A stretch of DNA of 64,000 nucleotides from an uncultured Eubacteriales bacterium (GCA_902491535.1 CABUHS010000005.1:43657-107656); one strand, 5' to 3'. Numbered from the stretch's first letter, positions 53,335 to 62,827 are shown. A program made the numbers and translations. Notes: generated by a model not told the origin, from the letters alone.

Positions 53335-53574
53335 TGAACTGTACTCCTGTTCTGAATTTAATATCACGGTACGCGAACGTTAAAAATGTTGTATAAGGTT
53401 GTCCGCGCCGATACACGTATTATAAAACAACATTGTGAATAGGATTGAACATAATTAAAAGCTTTTTTTTAACTCAATCTCTGTTTTAATTCTGATTTTA
53501 ACAATATATTTTAGCTTTCGACTTTAAAACGCAACATTTTCACAAATGTGCGAGAAAGGCATCCATTTTTTGTA

Positions 53575-55002
53575 ATGATCAAAATGACAAAAACAAAAGC
53601 TGACAACTCATTTCTGATTGGCAAACATCTTCACTTTATAGGAATAGGCGGCATAAGCATGTCGTCACTAGCAATGATCGCTTCGTCGGACGGCTCATTT
53701 GTCACCGGAAGTGACAGAGTGCATTCCGGACTTACCGATAAAATGGAACAGGCGGGAATAAAAATATATTTCACACACTCCGCCGAAAATCTGCCCGAAA
53801 ACTGTGACGCTGTTATCTACACAGCAGCTGTACATGATGACAATCCTGAGCTTGCCGAAGCCCGCCGCAGAAATATACCGTGCTATACAAGAGCGGAATT
53901 TTTAGGAAAGCTAATGCTCCCATACAGCATACGTATCGGTATTGCAGGAACTCACGGCAAAAGTACAACCACGTCAATGGCATCTATGATAGCTCTTCGT
54001 GCAAATATCGACCCTGCGATCGTATCGGGGGCTGAGCTGGCTGAGCTTGGCGGAGCATACCGGATAGGCAACGGCAACGCTATTATATTCGAAGCATGCG
54101 AGTACACAGATTCCTTTCTTTCGTTCTATCCTACGACCGCAGTCGTTCTTAACGTTGAGCTTGAACATGTCGATTATTTTCACAGTCTTAAGCAGATAAC
54201 CGAAAGCTTTCATAAATATATGTCATCCGCAGAGATCGCCGTTGTATGCTCCGACAGCGAAGCTGCTATGAAAGCTGCAGACGGTATAAGCGCGAAGGTC
54301 GTCACATACAGTACTTTATCACACAAGCTTCCCGAAAATTCCGACGTCCATTATTTTGCTGAAAATATACGCTCGGACGGTGCCGAAACTGTATTTACCC
54401 TTATGAGACACGGGAAAGACGACATTGAAAAAAACGTGTGTACTGCCGGACTTCGCGTTCCGGGTATCCATAACATATCCGATGCAATCGCAGCAGCGGC
54501 AGCGTGCATAGAAAACGGCATGCCGGCAGAGGCCGTTCGGGACGGACTTCACGATTTTCGCGGTGCAAAACGACGCTTCGAATACCGTGGAAACAGCATA
54601 AATGGCGCACTTATATACGACGACTATGCGCATCATCCGACAGAAATAAAAGCTACCCTTGCAGCGGCAAAAAGTCTCGGACATAAAATCTGGTGTGTTT
54701 TTCAACCGCACACATACTCAAGAACTTACGGTCTTTTCGATGAACTTACAGAATCATTCGGCGACGCCGACCGGGTAATAATAACAGATATATACTCGGC
54801 AGGACGTGAATCTAATGAGAGCGGCGTTACGGCTCAGATGCTTGCAGATGCTATTCCGAGTGCAATCTACCTGCCGAAAGGTACTTGCTTCGAACAGCCG
54901 GCAGAGTATATCGCCGAAAATGCAGAAAAAGACGACCTCGTACTTGTTATGGGTGCCGGTGATATAACAGCCCTGAGTCTCAGGCTTATAGAAATGAATT
55001 AA
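53575..55002 (+). CDS. murC: UDP-N-acetylmuramate-L-alanine ligase MurC
   Basis: A 475-residue cytosolic Mur ligase that adds L-alanine to UDP-MurNAc in peptidoglycan synthesis. The N-terminal UDP-binding HFIGIGGISMSSLA, ATP loop GIAGTHGKSTTTSM (about residue 125), EACEYTDSFLSFYP and LNVELEHVDYF, and the C-terminal YDDYAHHPTEIKATL are all present. The start is uncertain: a GTG at 53548 overlaps the AGAAAGG site, while ATGs at 53575 and 53584 lie 15 and 24 bases after it; 53575 is used here. Confidence 0.95.
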   Translation: MIKMTKTKADNSFLIGKHLHFIGIGGISMSSLAMIASSDGSFVTGSDRVHSGLTDKMEQAGIKIYFTHSAENLPENCDAVIYTAAVHDDNPELAEARRRNIPCYTRAEFLGKLMLPYSIRIGIAGTHGKSTTTSMASMIALRANIDPAIVSGAELAELGGAYRIGNGNAIIFEACEYTDSFLSFYPTTAVVLNVELEHVDYFHSLKQITESFHKYMSSAEIAVVCSDSEAAMKAADGISAKVVTYSTLSHKLPENSDVHYFAENIRSDGAETVFTLMRHGKDDIEKNVCTAGLRVPGIHNISDAIAAAAACIENGMPAEAVRDGLHDFRGAKRRFEYRGNSINGALIYDDYAHHPTEIKATLAAAKSLGHKIWCVFQPHTYSRTYGLFDELTESFGDADRVIITDIYSAGRESNESGVTAQMLADAIPSAIYLPKGTCFEQPAEYIAENAEKDDLVLVMGAGDITALSLRLIEMN

Positions 55003-55030
55003 CAAATAAAATAAAAAGAAGGAAAATAAA

Positions 55031-55105
55031 ATGCAATACCTTTTACACTTTCTTCTGTTAGCGGTATTCTCTGCAATAGCCGTATACTGTGCAGTGCATG
55101 ACTGA
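55031..55105 (+). CDS. 24-residue single-helix membrane peptide
   Basis: A short frame with a strong AGAAGGA site 7 bases before its ATG, 28 bases after the murC stop and directly before a strong terminator. The product begins MQYLLHFLLLAVFSAIAVYC and ends AVHD, so it is almost wholly one hydrophobic helix with an acidic C-terminus. The placement between murC and its terminator suggests it is translated with murC. The function is unknown; a small membrane-complex subunit or toxin-like peptide are both possible. Confidence 0.5.
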   Translation: MQYLLHFLLLAVFSAIAVYCAVHD

Positions 55106-55114
55106 ATCCGCCAG

Positions 55115-55157
55115 AAACCGCCGTTCTTCATTTTTATCTGAAGAACGGTGGTTTTTT
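55115..55157 (+). terminator. Terminator after murC and the small peptide
   Basis: ACCGCCGTTCTTCA (55117-55130) pairs with TGAAGAACGGTGGT (55139-55152), one G-T pair, and is followed by TTTTTT. The A-run before it is short. Confidence 0.9.
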
Positions 55158-55314
55158 CATATATAATAGTATAGTAGCAGATTTGTGATTGAAACAAAAT
55201 CATTCAGTTTTTCCCGTATCAATATACAATACTTAAATTTTTATAAAAGCATTAAGGAAGATAAATCATTTGTAAATAATTAATAAATTATGGTATAAAA
55301 AATTCTTTTTCTTA

Positions 55315-55343
55315 TTGACACAGTATTCCGCAAATGATATAAT
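55315..55343 (+). promoter_or_regulatory. Consensus SigmaA promoter of the DeoR gene
   Basis: TTGACA (55315-55320), a 17-base spacer and TATAAT (55338-55343), both perfect. It lies about 93 bases before the regulator's ATG and may also drive the dehydrogenase genes behind it. Confidence 0.85.
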
Positions 55344-55352
55344 AACAGAGTA

Positions 55353-55401
55353 TTTGTGATTTTTAACATCATAGATGATTACAAAATCACAGCACAATCA
55401 C
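55353..55401 (+). promoter_or_regulatory. Candidate operator repeats upstream of the DeoR gene
   Basis: TGTGATTTT (55355-55363) and its inverse AAAATCACA (55383-55391) flank a 19-base spacer, and a further AATCACA follows at once. They lie between the -10 box and the ribosome-binding site. Such repeated short elements fit an autoregulated DeoR-family operator; there is no direct proof. Confidence 0.45.
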
Positions 55402-55435
55402 ACAAATAAGATGTCAGATATGAAAGGACAAAGAT

Positions 55436-56212
55436 ATGAATTTCGACCGCAGAGAAAAAATAAGAGATCTGCTTCGTAATAAGCCCTTTGTATCCCTGCG
55501 TGAGCTTGAGGAGCTTTTCCCCGATGTATCAAGCATGACTCTCAGACGTGATATTGATTATTTTGAAGAACAGAGCGAAGCCATAAAAGTTCGCGGAGGC
55601 GCCCGTTCGATGAAGTTCATAACGACCTGTATGGAGGGAAAATTTTCTCTGCGTATGAACGAAAACACGCAAGCGAAGCAGGAAATAGCCGCGCTTGCGC
55701 TGAAAATGATCGAAACGGAGCGTTCGGTATTTTTGGACTCGGGAACGACTGTGTTCCAACTTGCCGCCATGATGCCGGACGAACGTCTTATAATAACGAC
55801 AACAGGTCCGAACATTGCACTTGAGCTTACAAAAAAGAAGCTTCCGATAGTAAATATCATCGGCGGCATGCTCAATCGCGACAGTATCTCTGTTTCGGGA
55901 AACATGGCGACAAAATATCTTTCGGAGATCAATATAGACGTTGCATTTATTGTTCCGTCCGGAATATCGGCGGAAAACGGATTTACGTGCGGCAACTATA
56001 CAGAATGTGAATTCAAACGTCTCGTTATAGAAAAAGCACGGAGAACAGTTATTCTTGCCGACAGCTCAAAATTCGGAAAAATGCTTCCTTATACATTCGC
56101 GGATTTCGGAATGATCGACACGATCATCACCGAAAAAGCCGTCCCGTCCGAAATATCGGACAGAGCGCGGCGCAGCGGCGCGCGCATTATAGCTGCAGAC
56201 CTCGGCGTCTGA
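55436..56212 (+). CDS. DeoR-family transcriptional regulator
   Basis: A 258-residue repressor-type protein. The N-terminal winged helix-turn-helix (about residues 1-57) reads REKIRDLLRNKPFVSLRELE with VSSMTLRRDIDYFE. The C-terminal DeoR sensor domain (about 75-240) is of sugar-phosphate-isomerase type, with FLDSGTTVFQLAAMM, TTTGPNIALEL, ADSSKFGKM and DTIITEK. Ligands are usually phosphorylated sugars. It lies 98 bases ahead of the 2-oxoacid dehydrogenase genes on the same strand and may regulate them, which would tie the complex to sugar metabolism. Confidence 0.92.
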   Translation: MNFDRREKIRDLLRNKPFVSLRELEELFPDVSSMTLRRDIDYFEEQSEAIKVRGGARSMKFITTCMEGKFSLRMNENTQAKQEIAALALKMIETERSVFLDSGTTVFQLAAMMPDERLIITTTGPNIALELTKKKLPIVNIIGGMLNRDSISVSGNMATKYLSEINIDVAFIVPSGISAENGFTCGNYTECEFKRLVIEKARRTVILADSSKFGKMLPYTFADFGMIDTIITEKAVPSEISDRARRSGARIIAADLGV

Positions 56213-56310
56213 CAGTAATGTCGATACAAACGACAGATACTCGGGCAATGCCCGTTTAAATACTCTGTAACAACCAAAAATAAAATTTCAAACGGAGGAA
56301 AGAAAATATA

Positions 56311-57603
56311 ATGGCAACATTAGTTATCATGCCGAGACAGGGTCAAAGCGTTGAAAGCTGCGTTATCACCGAATGGAAAAAGAAAAAAGGCGATACCGTT
56401 GCACTTCAGGACATCCTGTTCTCATATGAAACAGATAAGTCTTCTTTCGACGAAGAAGCCACTGTGGCAGGTACCCTTCTTGAGGTATTCGCCGAAGACG
56501 GTGACGATGTTCCCTGCCTCAATCCCGTGTGCATCATAGGTGAAGCAGGAGAAGATATCTCCGCACTTATCGCAGAAGCAAAAAAACAGCTTGGAGAAGA
56601 TGAGGCTCCCGCAGCCGAAGCAGCTCCGGCTGCAGAAGCAGTAAAAGAAGAGACGCCTGCTGTCGAGATCCCGTCTACAAAATCCGACGACGGTTTTGTA
56701 CGCATTTCGCCCAGAGCGCGTAACCTTGCTGCAAAGACAGACGCAGATATTTCAAAAGCAGTTCCTACCGGACCTATGGGACGCATCATCGAGAGAGACG
56801 TAAACGCTCTTCTCGACAAGGGACTCACAAATGCCGCGGCAGCAAAGGAAGCAGCCGCAGCTCCCGTCGCAGAATCCGCAAAAGCAGCCGCAGCTCCCGC
56901 AGCAGAATACGAAGACGTCAAGATCCCGAATATTCGCCGCGTAATCGCAAAGAGTATGCATGCATCGCTCTCGAATATGGCTCAGCTCACTCTCAATGCG
57001 TCGTTCGACGCTACAGAGATCATGGCTTACCGTGCAGCTCTTAAAGCAAACGGTGAAAAGCTCGGCATGAACAATATCACTCTCAACGATATGGTACTCT
57101 TCGGAGTTGCAAAAACACTGCTCGGTCACCGCGATCTTAACGCAAACTTCCTCGACGACAAGGATATCATGCGTTACTTCTCGCATGTAAATCTCGGCAT
57201 TGCCGTTGACACTCCCCGCGGACTTCTTGTTCCCACGGTATTCGGTGCAGATACCCTCTCTCTCAATGAGCTTGCCGCACAGTCAAAGGCTGTAATAAAC
57301 GATGCGAAAGCAGGTACAATAAATCCCGATCTGCTCAAAGGCGCATCATTTACTGTTACCAACCTCGGATCGTTCGGTATTGAGAGCTTCACTCCCGTTG
57401 TTAATCCTCCGCAGACAGGAATTCTCGGCGTCGGAACAATCACGCGCCGCGTAAAGACTGTCGGAGACAACGATGTATTCTACAGCGCAATGGGTCTCTC
57501 ACTCACATTCGACCACCGCGCACTTGACGGCGCTCCCGCAGCAAAATTCCTTAAGGAACTTTGCGCTAACCTCGAGAACTTCAACCTTCTGCTTGCTAAA
57601 TAA
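56311..57603 (+). CDS. 2-oxoacid dehydrogenase E2 (dihydrolipoamide acyltransferase)
   Basis: A 430-residue core enzyme. One lipoyl domain (about residues 3-78, lipoyl-Lys in YETDKSSFDEEA near residue 42), an Ala/Pro/Glu-rich linker, a peripheral-subunit-binding domain (about 128-168; ISPRARNLAAKTDADISKAV), a second Ala-rich linker, and the catalytic acyltransferase domain (about 200-430) with active-site motif DHRALDGAPAAKFL. It carries acyl groups from E1 to CoA. It is the first gene of E2-E3-E1. Pyruvate, acetoin or branched-chain 2-oxoacids cannot be told apart from this sequence alone. Confidence 0.93.
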   Translation: MATLVIMPRQGQSVESCVITEWKKKKGDTVALQDILFSYETDKSSFDEEATVAGTLLEVFAEDGDDVPCLNPVCIIGEAGEDISALIAEAKKQLGEDEAPAAEAAPAAEAVKEETPAVEIPSTKSDDGFVRISPRARNLAAKTDADISKAVPTGPMGRIIERDVNALLDKGLTNAAAAKEAAAAPVAESAKAAAAPAAEYEDVKIPNIRRVIAKSMHASLSNMAQLTLNASFDATEIMAYRAALKANGEKLGMNNITLNDMVLFGVAKTLLGHRDLNANFLDDKDIMRYFSHVNLGIAVDTPRGLLVPTVFGADTLSLNELAAQSKAVINDAKAGTINPDLLKGASFTVTNLGSFGIESFTPVVNPPQTGILGVGTITRRVKTVGDNDVFYSAMGLSLTFDHRALDGAPAAKFLKELCANLENFNLLLAK

Positions 57604-57636
57604 GCCTGTCTTGTAAGGAAAGGAAAGGTTTTAAAT

Positions 57637-58998
57637 ATGTACGATCTTATAATTCTCGGCGGAGGTCCGGCAGGATACAACGCTGCAGAGCGTGCCGCTC
57701 ACGGCGGACTCAAAACGCTCGTGATTGAAAAAAGAGCGCTCGGCGGTGTTTGCCTCAACGAAGGTTGCATTCCTACCAAAACGCTTCTTTACTCCGCAAA
57801 AATATTTGATTATTCCAAGCACTGCAACGAATACGGCGTAAAACTCGAGGGTGCGTCCATCGACCACAGTTTCGTAGTTGAGCGCAAAAATAAGGTTGTC
57901 AAGATGCTTGTCGGCGGAATCGGCGCGACCCTCAAAAAGGCGGGCGTCGAAGTTGTTGACGCAGAAGGTGAGATACTTCGCCGCGATACAGACGGTTTTG
58001 TCGTAAAAGCAGCGGACAAGGAATATACCGGAAAGCAGCTTCTTATATGCACCGGATCAACCGCAGCAGTTCCTCCGATTCCCGGTCTGCGCGAATCGGT
58101 AGCTTCAGGATTCGGAATGACAAACCATGAGATCCTTGACCTTAAAGATGTCCCCGAAAAGCTCGTCGTTATTGGCGGCGGCGTTATCGGACTTGAAATG
58201 GCATCTTACTTCAACAGCATCGGATCAAAGGTAACCGTAATCGAAATGCTCGATCACATCGGCGGTCCTACAGACCGCGAGATCTCCTCGATGCTCCAGA
58301 AAGAATATACCAAGCGCGGAGTTGAATTCCTCCTCGGTGCAAAGGTAACATCTGTCGGAACAGACTGCGTAAACTATGAGCTTGACGGCAAACAGCTTTC
58401 TGCAAAAGCCGACCGCGTTCTCGTATCTATCGGCCGCCGTGCCATGACACAGGGCATCGGTCTTGAAAATATCGGCGTTCTCACCGAGCGCGGTGCGATC
58501 GTAACAAACGACCGCGGACAGACAAATGTCGCAGGCGTATGGGCCGCCGGAGACGTAAACGGTCGCTCAATGCTCGCACATACTGCATACCGCGAAGGTG
58601 AGGTTGCTATCAACAATATCCTCGGCAAGAAGGATTCCGTCAACTATGACGCTATCCCCTCAGTAATCTATACAAATCCTGAGGTTGCAGCTGTCGGTGA
58701 AACAGAAGAATCCGCAAAAGCAAAGGGACTCGATGTTATAACCAAAACAGTAACTCTGAAGCTCAGCGGACGCTATATCGCAGAGAATGAGGGCGGCAAC
58801 GGTGTTGTCAAGCTCGTTATCGGCAAAGAACACAAGGATATACTCGGTGTTCATATGATCGGAACCTACGCTTCCGAGATAATCTTCGGCTGTGCAATGA
58901 TGGTAGATAGACATATGCGCGTTTCAGACGTTCAGAAAACTGTTTTCCCGCATCCTACAGTCGGCGAAGTAATCCGCGAAGCAATGTTCATGATCTGA
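57637..58998 (+). CDS. lpdA: Dihydrolipoyl dehydrogenase (E3)
   Basis: A 453-residue FAD-linked disulfide oxidoreductase that reoxidises the lipoyl group with NAD+. FAD motif LIILGGGPAGYNAAERAA, redox-active disulfide GGVCLNEGCIPTKT (CxxxxC near residues 39-44), NAD motif VVIGGGVIGLEMASYF, FAD phosphate region GVWAAGDVNG and the C-terminal catalytic His-Glu VFPHPTVGEVIREA. AAAGGAAAGG precedes the ATG. It follows E2 by 33 bases. There is no N-terminal lipoyl domain, unlike some clostridial E3 proteins. Confidence 0.96.
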   Translation: MYDLIILGGGPAGYNAAERAAHGGLKTLVIEKRALGGVCLNEGCIPTKTLLYSAKIFDYSKHCNEYGVKLEGASIDHSFVVERKNKVVKMLVGGIGATLKKAGVEVVDAEGEILRRDTDGFVVKAADKEYTGKQLLICTGSTAAVPPIPGLRESVASGFGMTNHEILDLKDVPEKLVVIGGGVIGLEMASYFNSIGSKVTVIEMLDHIGGPTDREISSMLQKEYTKRGVEFLLGAKVTSVGTDCVNYELDGKQLSAKADRVLVSIGRRAMTQGIGLENIGVLTERGAIVTNDRGQTNVAGVWAAGDVNGRSMLAHTAYREGEVAINNILGKKDSVNYDAIPSVIYTNPEVAAVGETEESAKAKGLDVITKTVTLKLSGRYIAENEGGNGVVKLVIGKEHKDILGVHMIGTYASEIIFGCAMMVDRHMRVSDVQKTVFPHPTVGEVIREAMFMI

Positions 58999-59110
58999 TC
59001 CGATTCCGGATCATTCCGAAGCCTGAATATACTTTCGTTTTGCGAGTATGTGCAGTGAAACGATAAAGCATATCAAAAATAAAACATATTTATATAAAAG
59101 GAGTACAGTT

Positions 59111-61588
59111 ATGCCTAAGTCACAATTTGTTGACCCGAAAAAAGCATTTGAGCCCGGTTTTATTCATTTTGAAGATATTCCGGTATGCCAGTACAATAAG
59201 TCACTCACTGAAGAAAAGAAGATCTACAGCAAGGAAGATTTCGTTCGTATCTACCGCGACATGCGTATGATCCGCGAATTTGAGACAATGCTCAACGAAG
59301 TAAAGACCAAGAGCGAGTACAACGGCGTTGCATACAACAACCCCGGACCTGCTCACCTCTCCATAGGTCAGGAAGCATCCGCTGTCGGTGAAGCATACAG
59401 TCTCGACATCAACGACCTTACATTCGGATCTCACCGCAGCCACGGAGAGATCCTCGCAAAAGGTCTGTCTTCGATCAACAAGCTTGATGAGACAGAGCTT
59501 TACGACATCATGAAGGAGTTCCTCGGCGGATCTGTCCTCAATGTTGTCGAAAAGCACATGAACGCAGACGGAAACATAAAGGAAATGGCAGTTAACTTCC
59601 TGCTCTACGGCGCACTTGCAGAAATATTCGCAAGAACCACAGGATTTAACCGCGGTCTCGGCGGATCCATGCACGCTTTCTTCATTCCTTTCGGTATCAT
59701 GCCTAACAATGCTATCGTCGGAGCCAGCGCACCGATCGCACTCGGTGCCGCTCTGTATAAGCGCAGCAACCACAAGAAAGGTATCGTAGTTGCAAACTGC
59801 GGCGACGGAGCATGCGGACGCGGACCCGTTCTAGAATCCTTCAACTTTGCATCCATGGACCAGATCACAAAGCTCTGGAATGACGGCAACGGCGAAGGTA
59901 TGCCTATCCTGTTCAACGTATTCAACAACCACTACGGAATGGGCGGTCAGACAAGAGGCGAGACCATGGGTTATGACATGGCTGCACGTCTCGGAGCAGG
60001 CTTTAATCCCGAAATGATGCACGCTGAACGTGTAAACGGATATGATCCGCTCGCAGTCATCGACGCTGTAACAAGAAAGAAAGAGCTTCTTGTAAACGGT
60101 AAAGGACCGGCTCTTCTTGACGTTGTAACATACCGTGTATCCGGTCACTCTCCTTCTGACAGCTCGACTTACAGAACACCTGAGGAGATCGAAGCTTGGA
60201 AGGCAGCAGATCCGATTGCAGCATACAAAGAAAAGCTTGTAAAGGGCAAGATCGCTACCGAAAATGAGCTTGCTTCTATCGAGCAGGATATAATCAGCCG
60301 CATGACAGAGGTCATGAAGCTCGCGATCAATGACGAGGTATCTCCCCGCATGGATCTCGACAAAACACCCGACGCTATCTCTTCTATCATGTTCTCGAAC
60401 CAGAAAGTTCACAGCATGGATCCTTCCCGCGAAGCAGAAATGCTTACAACAAAGGAAGAGTGCGCTCGCGTAAAGGAGATTGCAGGCAAGATCCGTACCG
60501 CAAAGGACGAAAACGGCAAGCCCGTCTCCAAGATGAAGCTCTACAATATCCGTGACGGTCTGTGCGAGCCGATCATCGACAAGTTCTACGATGATCCCAC
60601 ACTCATCGCATACGGTGAAGATAACCGCGACTGGGGCGGCGCATTCGGCGTTTACAAGAAAATCACCGATTCTGTTCCCTATCACCGCTTCTTCAACTCC
60701 CCGATCTCCGAGTCCGCTATCGTCGGATCCGCAGTCGGCTACGCAATGTGCGGCGGACGTGCTATTGTTGAGCTTATGTACGCTGACTTCATCGGCTGTG
60801 CAGGAGACGAAATCTTCAACCAGATGGCTAAATGGCAGGCAATGAGCGCAGGTATCCTCAAGATGCCGATCATCCTCCGCGTATCCGTCGGATCAAAGTA
60901 CGGCGCTCAGCACTCTCAGGACTGGACAGCCCTTACCGCTCATATCCCCGGTCTGAAGGTCGTATTCCCGTCAACACCTTACGACGCAAAGGGACTTATG
61001 TCCGCTGCACTCGAAGGCACCGACCCTGTAATATTCTTTGAATCTCAGAGAATATACGACAAGGGCGAGGAATTCCACGAAGGCGGCGTTCCGAAGGATT
61101 ACTACGAGGTAGAATTTGGCGATCCCGATATCAAGCGTGCAGGTAAGGATGTAACAATTCTTACGATCGGTGCCGTTCTTTACAGAGCGCTCGAAGCTGC
61201 AAAAATCCTTGAAGAGAAATACGGTATATCCGCAGAGGTTATTGACTCCCGTTCTATCGTTCCGTTTGACTACTCCAAAGTAATCGAATCGGTAAAGAAG
61301 ACAGGAAAGATTATTATCGTCGGAGATGCATGCGAGAGAGGATCTATCATGAAGGATATGGCTGCAAACATCAACGAGTTTGCATTTGATTACCTTGATG
61401 CGCCTGCTATTGCATACGGTTCGCGTAACTGGATTACTCCAGCATTTGAGCTTGAGAAGTACTTCTTCCCGCAAGCAGACGGCATTATCGACTGCATCCA
61501 CGAGAAGATCATGCCCATACCGGGACACGTACCGACACACAGCTTCAGCGATGTTGAAAAGATGAACCGTTCCAAGGTCGGTCTCTGA
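59111..61588 (+). CDS. 2-oxoacid dehydrogenase E1, alpha and beta chains fused
   Basis: An 825-residue thiamine-diphosphate enzyme in which the alpha and beta chains, usually two genes, are one chain. The alpha part (about 1-480) has GSHRSHGEILAKG and the ThDP motif GDGACGRGPV...NN. The beta part (about 500-825) begins CEPIIDKFYDDPTLIAYGED and has GGRAIVELMYADFIGCAGDE and the transketolase C-domain ILTIGAVLYRALEAA. The frame is open to 59048, but the ATG at 59111 with AAAGGAG 8 bases upstream is chosen. It lies last in the E2-E3-E1 order, about 110 bases after E3. Confidence 0.92.
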   Translation: MPKSQFVDPKKAFEPGFIHFEDIPVCQYNKSLTEEKKIYSKEDFVRIYRDMRMIREFETMLNEVKTKSEYNGVAYNNPGPAHLSIGQEASAVGEAYSLDINDLTFGSHRSHGEILAKGLSSINKLDETELYDIMKEFLGGSVLNVVEKHMNADGNIKEMAVNFLLYGALAEIFARTTGFNRGLGGSMHAFFIPFGIMPNNAIVGASAPIALGAALYKRSNHKKGIVVANCGDGACGRGPVLESFNFASMDQITKLWNDGNGEGMPILFNVFNNHYGMGGQTRGETMGYDMAARLGAGFNPEMMHAERVNGYDPLAVIDAVTRKKELLVNGKGPALLDVVTYRVSGHSPSDSSTYRTPEEIEAWKAADPIAAYKEKLVKGKIATENELASIEQDIISRMTEVMKLAINDEVSPRMDLDKTPDAISSIMFSNQKVHSMDPSREAEMLTTKEECARVKEIAGKIRTAKDENGKPVSKMKLYNIRDGLCEPIIDKFYDDPTLIAYGEDNRDWGGAFGVYKKITDSVPYHRFFNSPISESAIVGSAVGYAMCGGRAIVELMYADFIGCAGDEIFNQMAKWQAMSAGILKMPIILRVSVGSKYGAQHSQDWTALTAHIPGLKVVFPSTPYDAKGLMSAALEGTDPVIFFESQRIYDKGEEFHEGGVPKDYYEVEFGDPDIKRAGKDVTILTIGAVLYRALEAAKILEEKYGISAEVIDSRSIVPFDYSKVIESVKKTGKIIIVGDACERGSIMKDMAANINEFAFDYLDAPAIAYGSRNWITPAFELEKYFFPQADGIIDCIHEKIMPIPGHVPTHSFSDVEKMNRSKVGL

Positions 61589-61620
61589 TATCGCAAATAA
61601 CAGAATAAAGCTAAGTTAAC

Positions 61621-61684
61621 AGCGGCCGCGCGCATTCCGATATATTAAAACGGTATATCGGGCTGCCGCGGCCGCCGCTTTTAT
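61621..61684 (+). terminator. Hairpin/terminator after the E1 gene
   Basis: AGCGGCCGCG at 61621 pairs with CGCGGCCGCCGCT at 61668-61679 with a small bulge. An inner CCGATATA / TATATCGG pair lies at 61637-61644 and 61654-61661. It is followed by TTTTAT. It separates the dehydrogenase genes from lplA, perhaps incompletely. Confidence 0.7.
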
Positions 61685-61822
61685 AACCCCAAGTCAGATT
61701 TCCGCTGTCAGCGGATTGCTTCTTAGTGCGGAATGTACATGATCGGTTTTCAGCATATCCGATCCGATACTTAAACGCATATAACAAAGCATTGAGACTT
61801 ATTATAATAACAGGAGATACAG

Positions 61823-62827
61823 ATGATCGTATACCATAACGACTGCACAGAGCCCTACGAAAATATGGCAACCGAGGAATATCTGCTCGACAGTGCCGGA
61901 GATGAGGATATTTTCATGCTTTGGCGCAACGAGCCGGCAGTTATAATCGGGCAGAATCAGAATGCATATGCGGAGATCGACCGTGCATATGCGGAACTGC
62001 ACGGAATTAAGATTGTAAGACGTCTTACAGGCGGCGGAGCGGTCTTTCACGATCTCGGCAATATAAATTACACATTTATAAGTAAAGACGTTCAGGGAGG
62101 CTCTCTCAACTTTGAGCGTTTCTGCAAGCCTATCATAGAAGCGCTTAAGGCGCTCGGGCTTGACGCTTCGCTATCAGGGCGCAATGATATAACCGTAGAC
62201 GGATTCAAGGTGTCAGGTACGGCGCAGTGTGTCAGAAACGGTCATGTAATGCATCACGGGACACTTCTGTGGGATGCAGATTTCGGAAAAATGGCAGGCG
62301 TGCTGAAACCCGACGAGACAAAGCTCTCCAGCAAGGGAATCAAAAGCGTGCGCAGCCGTGTCGGAAATCTGAAGGATCTTCTAACAAGCGCAAAAAAAGA
62401 AGGGAAAGTACCGCATAACGCGCCCGAAATATCCGACGTACTCGAACTGAGAAATTATCTCGAAGAGCGTGCCGGAGAACCTACCCGCATTTTTTCCGAA
62501 GCTCAGCGCTGTGAAATAAAAAAACTTGCAGATGAAAAATATTCATCGTGGGAATGGATATACGGCAAATCCAAGGATTTTTCCGTCCTTCGCAAAAAAC
62601 GCTTCTCTTACGGTCTTGTAGAGCTTCACATGACGCTTAGCGGCGGTATTATATCAGACATATCGGTACGCGGCGATTTCTTTGGCAGCGCGCCGATAAA
62701 CGAGCTTGAGGGCAAGCTTTGCGGATGCAAATGCACTCTTGACGCAATATCAGACGCACTTTCGGATATAAGCAGCTATATTTTCGGTGCGACGGTAAGT
62801 GACATTGCAAAGCTTATAGCAGGCTGA
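61823..62827 (+). CDS. lplA: Lipoate-protein ligase LplA
   Basis: A 334-residue enzyme that attaches lipoate to the E2 lipoyl Lys by way of lipoyl-AMP. The biotin/lipoate-ligase fold starts with NMATEEYLLDS and has the lipoate-binding RRLTGGGAVFHDLGNINYTF, GRNDITVDGFKVSGTAQ and HHGTLLWDADF. A C-terminal accessory domain (about 250-334) is present, as in full E. coli-type LplA. Its place right after the E2-E3-E1 genes fits its role as their maturation enzyme. Confidence 0.95.
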   Translation: MIVYHNDCTEPYENMATEEYLLDSAGDEDIFMLWRNEPAVIIGQNQNAYAEIDRAYAELHGIKIVRRLTGGGAVFHDLGNINYTFISKDVQGGSLNFERFCKPIIEALKALGLDASLSGRNDITVDGFKVSGTAQCVRNGHVMHHGTLLWDADFGKMAGVLKPDETKLSSKGIKSVRSRVGNLKDLLTSAKKEGKVPHNAPEISDVLELRNYLEERAGEPTRIFSEAQRCEIKKLADEKYSSWEWIYGKSKDFSVLRKKRFSYGLVELHMTLSGGIISDISVRGDFFGSAPINELEGKLCGCKCTLDAISDALSDISSYIFGATVSDIAKLIAG

